Origin: Corynebacterium pseudogenitalium | GTDB lineage: Bacteria > Actinomycetota > Actinomycetes > Mycobacteriales > Mycobacteriaceae | NCBI RefSeq assembly: GCF_024453815.1 | Contig: NZ_CP072934.1 | Span: 62,001-126,000, forward strand | Length of the DNA: 64,000 bases | Direction of reading: 5' to 3' | Part shown: one piece after another, positions 50,589 through 59,075 of the stretch | Layout of the letters: each line of letters starts with the position of its first letter | How positions within the stretch are numbered: position 1 is the first letter of the stretch | Translations under genes and position numbers: made by a program | The notes under the pieces: model-generated | The model's input: the letters and a program-made list of their open reading frames with translations, nothing else | Told to the model about the DNA's origin: nothing | Database searches by the model: none

Positions 50589-50987
50589 TCAGACCGAGGA
50601 GAGCGCCCTTGCCTTGATCTGGTCGAACTCCTGCTGGGTAATCGCTCCCGAGTCGAGAAGGGCCTTCGCCGAGGCGATCTCATCGGTCGGGCTCGATCCG
50701 GCGGAGCCGCCGGCGACGGACTTGATGTACTCATCCTGCCGCTGCTGGAGCTCCTGGCGCGCCTCGACCGCGCGGTCGGTCATCCCCCGACCTCGAACAA
50801 GCAGGTACGCGAGCATTCCGATGAACGGCAGCGCGAGGATGAACACCACCCACAGCGCCTTCGCGAAGCCGCCGAGGTCCTTGCTGCGGAAGAGATCTCC
50901 GAAGATCCACCACAGGGACATGAACCATGCGAAGAAGATGAAGAACTCGAACATGGCGAGTAGGAATGAGCCGTTGTCGTCGAACAT
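50589..50987 (-). CDS. PLDc_N/SHOCT-domain small membrane protein
   Basis: This 132-residue protein has two transmembrane helices in a PLDc_N-like unit (FEFFIFFAWFMSLWWIFGDLFRSKDL and ALWVVFILALPFIGMLAYLLVRG), a Gln/Arg-rich linker and a C-terminal SHOCT domain (TDEIASAKALLDSGAITQQEFDQIKARALSSV). Such proteins are common in higher-GC Actinobacteria; function is unknown. The ATG at 50987 has an AGGAGG ribosome binding site. It stands alone between IS remnants and was probably acquired. Confidence 0.8.
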   Translation of the reverse strand: MFDDNGSFLLAMFEFFIFFAWFMSLWWIFGDLFRSKDLGGFAKALWVVFILALPFIGMLAYLLVRGRGMTDRAVEARQELQQRQDEYIKSVAGGSAGSSPTDEIASAKALLDSGAITQQEFDQIKARALSSV

Positions 50988-51219
50988 TTGCTGACTTCCT
51001 CCTGACTGGATGGACGCTGGCCGAGCGGTCCACGCGGACCCCAGCGCACGACGGTTAGGAACAAGGACGTGCCCGGGCCGTCGCCGAACCATGTTAGCAG
51101 CTTTTCCTCACCAAGCGTGGTAGCCGGGTTGCGACGCGCTGACCGGGTTGGGCTGGTGAAGACGGGCCTGGGACTCCACGATTCGTAGCGACCAAGCAAC
51201 GGATCGAGAGGAGTCCCAG

Positions 51220-51531
51220 GTGAGTGTTGAGGCTACCGTCCTGTCCGCTGCGATGCTCGGCATCTCGGGGTTGGTGGTGCTTGCCGTCGGTGAGTACGGC
51301 GGTGAGCTGGAGCTGTTGGTGGAGACCTCCGAGTCGGTGACCGGGTGCCCGCGGTGCGGGGTGGTCGCGGTGGCCCACGGCCGGCGTGAGCATCTGGTGC
51401 GTGACATCCCCTCGGCGGGGCGGCCGGTGCTGCTGGTGTGGCGCAAGCGGCTGTGGCGGTGCGCCGAACCGGCGTGCCCGCAACGTACCCGGTCAGTACA
51501 CCTAATAAAGCGACGTCAGTACGTTCGCTAA
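51220..51531 (+). pseudogene. Truncated ISL3-family transposase (N-terminal zinc-finger part)
   Basis: The first about 90 residues match ISL3 transposases: a GTG start, VTGCPRCGVVAVAHGRREHLVRDIP and the zinc-binding WRCAEPACPQ. The normal continuation is lost after about 51490, where unrelated sequence (RSVHLIKRRQ) closes the frame. No catalytic domain follows. The high GC suits a donor other than this chromosome. Confidence 0.8.
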
Positions 51532-51758
51532 TGCTCGAGCTGATCTTTCATCGCTCGTACCTCTTGGCTGCCAGCGTGGTCACTTATTCGCAACCGCCCA
51601 CCGTGCGTTCTCTACACCCCTCACCGTTGCACTCATGTGAGACATTTGAACGCGCTGTGGCCTTATCCGTCCCCGCGGATTGCTCCTCGCCTGTCATTCC
51701 TGAAGGGTGTCAGGAAGTTTGTGTGTGAGGCTCTGATCTAGAAGGAGTTTCACCGATA

Positions 51759-53105
51759 ATGACTACGGTGTCACCGAAGAAAACCATGACCCGGCGAGGG
51801 TCAACGAGATCAGCGAGAAGCTGATGGAAAATTCTGAAATCGCCAGCTTGATTAGCGAGCTGTCGAGCTCCGCTGATGATGCAAGCGAGCTGGTCAAAGG
51901 CCTGCTGCAAGCATCAATCAACGCTGGCCTTAAGGCGGAGATGGATGCGCACTTGGGCTACGGCCATTCCGACCGCAAAGCGAAATCCCAGGTCGAAACC
52001 GCACAGGAGAATAATCACCGTAACGGGTCGTACACCAAGACCGTCAATTCTGGCTACGGCGCAGTTGAGGTGACCGTGCCCAGGGATCGTGCCGGCACGT
52101 TTACTCCCCGGATGGTGCCCAAGGGTGCACGTCGGCTCACAGAGCTCGACGACATGATTATCTCGCTCTACGCCGGTGGGATGACCGTGCGCGATATCCA
52201 GCATCACCTCGCGACCACCCTTGGGGTGGATATGAGCCCGGATACGATCAGCACCATTACCGATGCGGTGTTAGACGAGGTCATGATCTGGCAAAACCGC
52301 CAGCTCGACGAGTTTTACCCGGTGATCTTCCTCGACGCGCTACGCGTGAAAATCCGTGACGGCCACCGCGTGGTCAACAAGGCTTGCTACATGGCGGTTG
52401 GTGTCGACATGGACGGCATCAAGCACATCCTGGGACTGTGGATCGCCGACAATGAAGGAGCCGCATTCTGGGCATCGGTGTGTGCGGATCTGGCTAACCG
52501 CGGTGTCCAAGACGTGTTCATTGTGTGCTGCGACGGGCTCAAAGGCTTGCCGGAAGCCGTGGAGGCAACCTGGCCGAATTCCATGGTACAGACCTGTATT
52601 GTGCACCTGATTCGGGCTGCGAACCGGTGGGTGTCCTACCAGGACCGCAAAGCAGTCTCCCGCGCGCTGCGTGAGGTCTACACAGCCGCTAACGAGGACA
52701 CCGCACGTGCCAGCCTGGATGCTTTCGAGGCCAGTGAACTGGGCCGGAAATACCCCCAGTCGGTCAAAGTCTGGCGCGACGCCTGGGAGCGGTTCGTGCC
52801 GTTTCTGCAGTTTCCGCCGGCGGCACGCCGGGTGCTCTACACCACCAATTCAATCGAGTCGCTGAATGCTGAACTGCGTAAAGCTACCCGCAACAGGGGC
52901 CAATTCCCGAACGATACTGCCGCACTAAAGACGCTGTGGCTGATGATCTGCAACATCGAACAAGCGTGCCGCCCAGCGAGCGAAGAAAGCAAAGCGCGAC
53001 ATTGAGTGCAACGGCTATATTGAAGGAGCGAAAGCCACCGGGTGGAAACAAGCCATCAACCAACTAGCCGTGGCTTACCCCGACCGATTCGCGGACTACT
53101 TGTAA
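51759..53105 (+). pseudogene. IS256-family transposase with two frameshifts
   Basis: The open part (51824-52990) carries the IS256 DDE triad: FLDALRVKIRD, CCDGLKGLPEAV and NSIESLNAELRK. The natural start MTTVSPKK at 51759 is in another frame and joins the body only if about one base is added near 51780. At about 52963 the frame leaves the family sequence; RAAQRAKKAKRDIECNGYIEG resumes in a different frame to a stop at 53103-53105. The gene is therefore probably inactive unless sequencing errors explain both shifts. Confidence 0.85.
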
Positions 53106-53547
53106 ACCACCCCCCCTAGAGCACTCGATCTCGCTGGGGTCCCTGCGCTACCCGCAGACTTCATACCACACACCAGACGTCATTTGGTGTTGGTTTCTCG
53201 AAACGGGCGAATGGAACTGTTTTGAAAACCATATCTGGTTGTTGTCCGAGGTCATCCCAGGAAACCAGATAGATTTATACACACAAAATGTCTCTTAAGC
53301 CCAATTTGGAGCATGAAGCAACCCATAGGATTCCTCCTTATCAGGCGCCGCCCCATAGGGTCCTTCCGCAGGTGAGGGACGAAATCCCACGGAGAGGCGC
53401 AGGTGAATAAACTCCTGCGGACAGTGAAGTACTCACATGAATGGGTACGCACTGCAGGTGAGAGTATAACCCTGAGATTTGAAAAAGCAGGACGATCACC
53501 CAAACGCCCAGGCACGCCGAGCCCGCACGAGCACTACACTGCCAACC
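53106..53547. other. Region between the IS256 remnant and the SDR gene
   Basis: No gene is supported. It contains the right boundary repeat (53279-53308), an inverted pair of CTGGTT and AACCAG near 53236 and 53262, two similar CCCATAGG...TCC segments near 53322 and 53352, and three copies of GCAGGTGA. The last part holds the SDR promoter. Confidence 0.5.
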
Positions 53548-54267
53548 ATGACAGAGACAACGAAAGTAGCCGTAGTAACGGGAGGCTCCGCCGGGATCGG
53601 GGAGGCGTGTGCGCGGGCGCTCGCCGCGGACGGTTGGAAGGTGTACGTGGCGGCGCGCCGGGTGGAGCACTGCCAGGCCATCGCAGAAGAGATCGGGGGC
53701 GTGGCGGTGCGCCTTGATGTGACGGATGAGGTGAGTGTGGGGGAGTTGGCGTCGATAATTGAGGGGCCGGTTGGGCTGCTGGTGAATAATGCGGGCGGCG
53801 CGAAGGGCCTCGACCTGCTTCGCGACGCGAACCCCGCCGACTGGCAGTGGATGTACGAGACGAACGTGCTCGGCACCATGCGGGTGACGAAGGCCCTGTA
53901 CCCGCACCTGCTGGAGGCGTCCGGTCTGGTGGTGAACATTGGGTCCGTGGCGGCGACTGACGCGTACAAGGGCGGCAGCGGCTATAACGCGGCGAAGTAC
54001 GGGCTGCGCGGGATCACGCGGGCGCTGCGACGGGAAGAGGCGGAGAATAACATCCGCGTCACGGAGATTGACCCTGGCCGGGTGAAGACGGACTTCTCCC
54101 TGAACCGTTTCGCGGGCGATGCCGAGCGCGCGGACGCGGTGTACGAGGGCAAGCTGAACCTGACCGCGGAGGACATCGCGGAGGCGGTGCGTTGGGTGGC
54201 GAGTTTGCCGCCGCACGTGAACATCGATACCTTGTCGATTATGCCGACTGACCAGGCTGAACGCTAA
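53548..54267 (+). CDS. Short-chain dehydrogenase/reductase
   Basis: This 239-residue NAD(P)-dependent oxidoreductase of the classical SDR type has the cofactor motif TGGSAGIGEA, the NNAG motif, the catalytic serine in NIGSVAA and the YxxxK pair in GYNAAKYG. It resembles YdfG-like enzymes that act on 3-hydroxy acids and serine. The ATG at 53548 lies 7 nt after TACACT and has no ribosome binding site; the frame upstream to 53479 is not used. Confidence 0.9.
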   Translation: MTETTKVAVVTGGSAGIGEACARALAADGWKVYVAARRVEHCQAIAEEIGGVAVRLDVTDEVSVGELASIIEGPVGLLVNNAGGAKGLDLLRDANPADWQWMYETNVLGTMRVTKALYPHLLEASGLVVNIGSVAATDAYKGGSGYNAAKYGLRGITRALRREEAENNIRVTEIDPGRVKTDFSLNRFAGDAERADAVYEGKLNLTAEDIAEAVRWVASLPPHVNIDTLSIMPTDQAER

Positions 54268-54296
54268 GTGTCGGGGGCGTGGCTTAGACTGGCTGC

Positions 54297-54629
54297 ATGA
54301 TTCTAAGCACTACTAATTCCGTCGATGGGGGCACCATCGCTGAGTACATGCGCATCGTGGGCGGCGAGGCGATCGTCGGCATGAATGTGTTCAAGGATTT
54401 CGCGGCGGGCATTCGCAACATTGTGGGTGGTCGCGCCGCCGCGTGGGAGGCCGACGTCGTGCGCGCCCGCGAGGAGGCCCTGAACGAGCTGTGGCATCGC
54501 GCCGCGGAGATGGGGGCTGACGCGGTGGTTGGCGTGAAGGTGGACTACGAGTCCATGGGCGCTGACGGCGGCATGATGTTGGTGTCCGCGGTGGGCACTG
54601 CGGTCAAGCTTGCTCCGCCGGTGGTGTAA
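54297..54629 (+). CDS. YbjQ/UPF0145-family protein
   Basis: This 110-residue protein belongs to the YbjQ (DUF74, UPF0145) family, with GEAIVGMNVFKDFAAGIRNIVGGRAAAWEADVVRAREEALNEL and ADAVVGVKVDYE. It forms pentameric rings in known structures, of unknown function, sometimes called heavy-metal-binding. The ATG at 54297 lies 6 nt after TAGACT. It ends 2 bp before the next gene. Confidence 0.88.
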   Translation: MILSTTNSVDGGTIAEYMRIVGGEAIVGMNVFKDFAAGIRNIVGGRAAAWEADVVRAREEALNELWHRAAEMGADAVVGVKVDYESMGADGGMMLVSAVGTAVKLAPPVV

Positions 54630-54631
54630 TC

Positions 54632-54919
54632 ATGGCGTTTGATGTGGTGATTTCGGGGGAGAGCATTAAGCTCGGTCAGTTTTTGAAGGTGGCCAACCTT
54701 GTGGAGTCCGGCGGGCACGCCAAGGAGCTCATCAACGCCGGCGAGGTCAGTGTCAATGGGGAGGTGGTGCGTGCGCGCGGGCACCTGCTTTTCGACGCCG
54801 ACTCCGTCACCGTCGGCACCCAAACGGCAACCGTGAGCACCGGCGGGGATGACGGCGACTACTTCGATGAGCGCACCGCGAACGACGATTTCGATCCGGA
54901 AAAGTGGAGGAACATGTAA
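54632..54919 (+). CDS. S4-domain RNA-binding protein (YaaA/RqcP-like)
   Basis: This 95-residue protein has an N-terminal S4 fold (IKLGQFLKVANLVESGGHAKELINAGEVSVNGEVVRARGHLL) and an acidic C-terminal tail. Such small proteins bind RNA or ribosomes; RqcP/YaaA-type members act in ribosome quality control. It sits in a tight cluster (2 bp after the YbjQ gene, no gap before the VOC gene). Confidence 0.85.
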   Translation: MAFDVVISGESIKLGQFLKVANLVESGGHAKELINAGEVSVNGEVVRARGHLLFDADSVTVGTQTATVSTGGDDGDYFDERTANDDFDPEKWRNM

Positions 54920-55684
54920 ATGCCTGCGTTTCAGGGAACACCAGGGATGCCGTACTGGCAGGACTGCTTGACCAAGGACGTGCAGAAGTCAGCGTACTTC
55001 TACTCGAAGGTGCTCGGCTGGGAAGTGACGGGCGAGACGTACCGGGTTGCCCGGAAGGACGGGTTGCCGGTGGCGGGGTTCGTGCCGTCGAATCAGGAGC
55101 GGGACCTGTGGGTGACGTACTTCATGGACGCGGACGGCTCGATTGAGTCACGTGTGGAGTCGCTGGGCGGCAAGGTGCTGAGCTCCCAGGAGGTGGACTT
55201 CGGTGTGATGACGGTGTGTGCCGACCCGTCCGGTGGCCTGTTCGGCCTGATGCGCCCGGCGGGGGAGGACGCCTTCGTTGCCGCTGGTGAGCCGGGTGTT
55301 CCGGTGTGGTACGAGTGCGTGGCGCCGGATGAGGCCACCGTGGACTTCTATGGGGAGCTGTTCGACTGGGAGCTGCGCAAGGAAAGCGGCTACTACATTG
55401 CGCTGCAGGAGGGCGCGGCGTTCTTGGGCCTGCGTCTGGACCCGCGGCTGCAGCAGCATGGCCTTGCGGCGGTCTGGCACTCCTACTTCGGCGTCAAGGA
55501 CGTTGATGCGGCGTCCCATGCGGTGCGTATGGGTGGCGGCCAGGTGTTGGCTGGCCCGACGCTCAGCCCGTTCGGCCCGATGCTTGGGGCGAAGGACGCC
55601 ACCGGCGCCAACGTGTACCTGTGCGAGGTGCCGGAGCCGGTCAGCGAGGACGTCAGTGAAGCAGACTCCATCCTGGACCTCTAG
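54920..55684 (+). CDS. Two-domain VOC (glyoxalase-like) protein
   Basis: This 254-residue protein contains two VOC modules, each with the typical YFYSKVLGWEV or DFYGELFDWEL start. It resembles proteins near Streptomyces hydroxylases of the CFP30 type and lacks an obvious full metal triad, so binding or resistance roles are possible. The ATG follows the S4 gene stop directly (TAAATG). Confidence 0.8.
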   Translation: MPAFQGTPGMPYWQDCLTKDVQKSAYFYSKVLGWEVTGETYRVARKDGLPVAGFVPSNQERDLWVTYFMDADGSIESRVESLGGKVLSSQEVDFGVMTVCADPSGGLFGLMRPAGEDAFVAAGEPGVPVWYECVAPDEATVDFYGELFDWELRKESGYYIALQEGAAFLGLRLDPRLQQHGLAAVWHSYFGVKDVDAASHAVRMGGGQVLAGPTLSPFGPMLGAKDATGANVYLCEVPEPVSEDVSEADSILDL

Positions 55685-55708
55685 GGCGCGAAACGAAGCG
55701 GAAGCACT

Positions 55709-56527
55709 GTGTTGAAGAAGTGGATTACGGCGCTGTTGGTGTGCGCGCTGATGCCCGCGCTGCAGGGGTTTCATGTGAACCCCGGCTACACGCGGGAGCG
55801 CACTGCGCTGGCGGTGGTGCACCCGGACGGCCGGGTGTCGATCTCCCCGGCGGGCGAGGAGCCGCGCGCCGCGCTGTCCCTGGCCAAGCTCTACCTGGGC
55901 TACTGGGTGCTCTACAACGGCACGAAGGAGGAGAAGGCGCAGGTTGAGGAGATGGTGCGCGTCTCCAACGACGCCATCGCCGAGGCGCTCGACGCCCGCT
56001 ACCCGCAGGCCATCGACGAGATTGCCGCCGACTTTGAGCTGGAGCGCACGCAGCGCGTCGGCGCGTGGGGTACCACGTTGACTTCGGCGAGAGACGTAGC
56101 CACCTTCATCGCGGCCATCCTGTGGGACCCGGTTGCTGAGCCGCTGTTGGACGGGATGCGCCGGCAGTCGCTGGTGGCCTCTGACGGGTTTGGTCAGCAG
56201 TTCGGCACCGCGCGTCTGCGCGGCGTGCAGGGCTCCAAGATGGGCTGGGCCAACGAGGCCACCACAGCGACCGCCTCTGTCTCCTGGGGCACCACGCTGG
56301 ATGAGACGTGGGCGGTGGCGGCGCTAACGAATGGCAGCGCCTACCACAACACCGTCGACGTACGACGTGGCATTGTCCAGCGCCACGACGCCACGCCCGC
56401 GTCAGCCTTCGGCCACAGCAAGTCCGGCAAGAAACTCCGCGGCATCCAGGACCTTGCGCCGGTGCTGGGCCGGGGTGGCGATCACCCCGGTGGAGACGTA
56501 CTCTTTCACTTCCGCCCCCTCGACTGA
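55709..56527 (+). CDS. Secreted serine hydrolase-like protein of the beta-lactamase/PBP fold
   Basis: This 272-residue protein has an N-terminal signal peptide (WITALLVCALMPALQGFHV) and beta-lactamase-fold motifs: SLAK (SxxK) near residue 57, SND (VSNDAIAEAL) and a KMG in place of KTG. It is thus probably a penicillin-recognising or related serine hydrolase of the wall, but motif 3 is atypical. The GTG start has a weak GGAAG ribosome binding site. The last 126 bp overlap the convergent gene, and the C-terminal about 40 residues look low-complexity, so the true end of the conserved protein may be earlier. Confidence 0.65.
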   Translation: MLKKWITALLVCALMPALQGFHVNPGYTRERTALAVVHPDGRVSISPAGEEPRAALSLAKLYLGYWVLYNGTKEEKAQVEEMVRVSNDAIAEALDARYPQAIDEIAADFELERTQRVGAWGTTLTSARDVATFIAAILWDPVAEPLLDGMRRQSLVASDGFGQQFGTARLRGVQGSKMGWANEATTATASVSWGTTLDETWAVAALTNGSAYHNTVDVRRGIVQRHDATPASAFGHSKSGKKLRGIQDLAPVLGRGGDHPGGDVLFHFRPLD

Positions 56528-57187
56528 GGGCTGCTCCCACGCGGCGTCGGAGGCGCGTTGCAGCAGCACCCTCGCTTCGCCGACCTCGATCGTTGTAGCA
56601 GCGTCAGTGGGGAAGGTGAGCACGTAGGCGTCCGCGCCCGCAGGCAGCAGCCCGCAGGAGGAGCCGGTGCCCCACACCGCGACCACGTCCGCGCCTTCCT
56701 GGCGTGCGGCATGCACGGCGGAGGCGACGCCAGTCGGGTCGTCTACGTCGTAGGCGCGGGCACCGGCCTGCTCAGCGCAGGCGGCAACCTCGGGGCGCCA
56801 GGCGAACTCGCGGGCATCCGCTGGCCCGTCGTAGCAAGACACCACCCACACGCCGCCCTTTGCGGGCGCCTTCGATGAGGTGAACACCTGGCCCAGCGGG
56901 GCGTCCTCGACGGAGACGTCCCCGGTCAACGCCACGCCCGGCATCTGGTGATCCACTGCGGAGCCCAGCATTAGCATCGCGGCGTGCGTAATCCGGTCCG
57001 GAAGCAACGCCAGGTACTGCGGGGAGTCCTCGTAGGACGCCTCGATGTAGGACACCAGCTGCGCGAGCTGCTCGGACTCCGGCAGGGTGCGCTCCACGCC
57101 ACCGACCTGGAACTCCTCGGAACCCTGCTCGTTGAGCGGGTAGTGCGCGCCCTCCGCGCCGGGCTGAAGCGACGATTCCTCTACCAT
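56402..57187 (-). CDS. Uncharacterised protein downstream of the M13 peptidase
   Basis: I do not recognise the family of this 261-residue protein. It has no signal peptide or transmembrane helix. It contains VVAVWGTGSSCGLLPAGADAYVLTFPTD, in which GTGSSCG resembles a serine nucleophile elbow of alpha/beta hydrolases, but I cannot place the other residues. The ATG at 57187 overlaps the M13 peptidase stop and has a GGAGG ribosome binding site, so translation is coupled. Its 3' end overlaps the convergent gene by 126 bp. Confidence 0.7.
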   Translation of the reverse strand: MVEESSLQPGAEGAHYPLNEQGSEEFQVGGVERTLPESEQLAQLVSYIEASYEDSPQYLALLPDRITHAAMLMLGSAVDHQMPGVALTGDVSVEDAPLGQVFTSSKAPAKGGVWVVSCYDGPADAREFAWRPEVAACAEQAGARAYDVDDPTGVASAVHAARQEGADVVAVWGTGSSCGLLPAGADAYVLTFPTDAATTIEVGEARVLLQRASDAAWEQPSVEGAEVKEYVSTGVIATPAQHRRKVLDAAEFLAGLAVAEG

Positions 57188-59031
57188 ATTTTGACCCTTT
57201 CCTCCGGGGCGATCCACATCGGGGAGCCGGGCTCCACGTCGAAGGCCTCGTAAAACTCGTCAACGTTGGAGGCGATGACGTTGCAGCGGAACTCGTTCGG
57301 CGAGTGCGGGTCAATCGCCAGCAGCTGCGCCGCCATCTCCGGCCGCGCCTTCGAACGCCACACGCGGGCCCACGCCAGGAAGAGCTCCTTCAGGTTCGGC
57401 TCGACGTTGTTGTCGGCGCAGTACAGCTGGTACGCCACTACCGCGATACCAAGGCCGCCCAGGTCGCCGATATTCTCGCCGAGCGTGAACTCGCCGTTGA
57501 CCCCCGCCACGTCCTGGCCCTCCAGCACAGAAGGCACCAGACCCTGGAACTGCTCCACCAGCTTCGCGGTGCGTTCCTCGAAGTGGGCGCGGTCCTCGTC
57601 GGTCCACCAGGAGTTGAGGTTGCCGTGGCCGTCGTAACGCGAGCCCTGGTCGTCGAAACCGTGGCCGATCTCGTGGCCAATCACCGCGCCGATCGCGCCG
57701 AAGTTGCGCGCCGGGTCCGCCTCCGGGTCGAAGAACGGCGGCTGCAGGATCGCGGCAGGGAAGGTGATGTCGTTGACCACTGGGTTGTAGAACGCGTTGA
57801 CGGTCTGCGGGGTGGTCACCCACTCGGAGCGGTCCGAAGGCTTGCCGATCTTGCCCAGCTGGTAGTCATGCTCGAAGGCGGCGCCGCGGCGCACGTTGGC
57901 CACCAGCTGCTCACCGGAAGGGTCAAAGGTCAGGCCCTCGTAGCTGCGCCAGGTTTCCGGGTAGCCGATCTTCGCCTGGAACAGGCGCAGCTTCTCCAGG
58001 GCGCGCTCGCGGGTGGCGGGTGTCATCCACGGCAGGTTGCTGATGCGCTGCTCGTAGGCGCGCACGAGGTAGTCCACCAGGGAGAGCATCTGCTCCTTCG
58101 ACTTGGCGGGGAAGTGGCGCGCCACATACTCCTTGCCGATCTCCTCGCCCACCAGCGACTCCACCAGCCCCACGCCGCGCTTCCAGCGGTCGCGCTGCTG
58201 CGTCGCGCCGGAGAGCACCGTGCCGTAAAACTCGAAGTTCGCCCGCCCGATCTCCTCGGTGAGCACGCTTGCGCGCGAGCGCAGCACGGTCCACGCCGCC
58301 CACAGTTGCCAGTCGGCGAGGGTTTCGGGGCGAAGCATCGTCGCTAAGTCCTCGGTGAAGGAGGGCATCATGTTGATCACGCGGCCGTCGCGAAGCCCGG
58401 CGCCGCGCAGCATCGTCACAATTATCGACGGCAACTCCGCCAACTCCACCGGGTTGTAGGTAGCCATCGCGTCCCGGCTGCGCACCACATCCCAGTGGCT
58501 GGCCGCCACCTGGGTCTCCAGGTTCATGATGCGCTGCGCCGCCACCTCAGGCGTAAGCCCCAGCAGGTACGCCGGGTCCAAAAACGCCAGCATGCGGGCC
58601 ACGTGCTTCTGGTAGGTGGCGCGGGTCTCCGCGTGGGCGTCCTCCCGGTAGTAGGCCTCGTCCGGCAGGCCAAGGCCGGATTGGACAAGGTAGGGCACGC
58701 TGTCCTCGCCCTGGGAGTCCTTTTCAACCCAAAAGGCCAGGGGGGAGCCGACACCCGTGCGGTCGAGCACGCCCAGGTTGTGGGCGAACTCCTCGATATC
58801 TTTCACCGCGATCAGGTCCAGGTCCGGCTGCAGGGGCGCGGTGCCTGCGGCGTTGATGGCGTCGGTGTCCATGAAGGAGGCGAACAGGTCGCTGGTCTCC
58901 GAGACGATCGCGTGGACGTCCTCCTCCGCCTTGTCGCGCAGGGCGTAGAAGGAGCCGTCGATGCCGCGGTCCGCCGGGATCTCGTGGGAGTCGACCCACT
59001 CGCCGTTTACGTGATGAAAAAGATCATGCAT
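57181..59031 (-). CDS. M13-family zinc metallopeptidase (neprilysin/PepO-like)
   Basis: This 616-residue protein is a complete M13 endopeptidase. The zinc motif is HEIGH starting near His453, followed by GENIGDLGG with the third ligand Glu; NAFY, GSRYDGHGN and a C-terminal EFRCNVIASN are also typical. There is no signal peptide, so it is probably cytosolic and cuts small peptides. The ATG at 59031 lies 7 nt after TAGAGT and lacks a ribosome binding site; the longer frame to 59061 is rejected. The downstream gene overlaps it. Confidence 0.92.
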   Translation of the reverse strand: MHDLFHHVNGEWVDSHEIPADRGIDGSFYALRDKAEEDVHAIVSETSDLFASFMDTDAINAAGTAPLQPDLDLIAVKDIEEFAHNLGVLDRTGVGSPLAFWVEKDSQGEDSVPYLVQSGLGLPDEAYYREDAHAETRATYQKHVARMLAFLDPAYLLGLTPEVAAQRIMNLETQVAASHWDVVRSRDAMATYNPVELAELPSIIVTMLRGAGLRDGRVINMMPSFTEDLATMLRPETLADWQLWAAWTVLRSRASVLTEEIGRANFEFYGTVLSGATQQRDRWKRGVGLVESLVGEEIGKEYVARHFPAKSKEQMLSLVDYLVRAYEQRISNLPWMTPATRERALEKLRLFQAKIGYPETWRSYEGLTFDPSGEQLVANVRRGAAFEHDYQLGKIGKPSDRSEWVTTPQTVNAFYNPVVNDITFPAAILQPPFFDPEADPARNFGAIGAVIGHEIGHGFDDQGSRYDGHGNLNSWWTDEDRAHFEERTAKLVEQFQGLVPSVLEGQDVAGVNGEFTLGENIGDLGGLGIAVVAYQLYCADNNVEPNLKELFLAWARVWRSKARPEMAAQLLAIDPHSPNEFRCNVIASNVDEFYEAFDVEPGSPMWIAPEERVKIW

Positions 59032-59075
59032 GCCCACAACTCTAACGTGTGGGGCGGACATGCGCGTCGGAGGGA

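Larger units (their letters stand above)
49964..53308. mobile_element. IS-rich island bounded by related inverted repeats
   Basis: The left boundary (49964-49994) contains GGGCTTAAGGGACATTTTGT and the right boundary (53279-53308) contains its complement with a single change in that stretch. Inside are duplicated element ends, a SHOCT-protein gene with foreign base composition, a cut ISL3 transposase and a broken IS256 transposase. It may be a decayed composite transposon or a nested set of insertions; no intact transposase matches the boundary repeats. Confidence 0.55.

Noticed and set aside
51720..53200. Terminal inverted repeats of the IS256 copy
   Set aside because: I compared the sequences outside both ends of the transposase and found no convincing inverted match, so element limits are not given.
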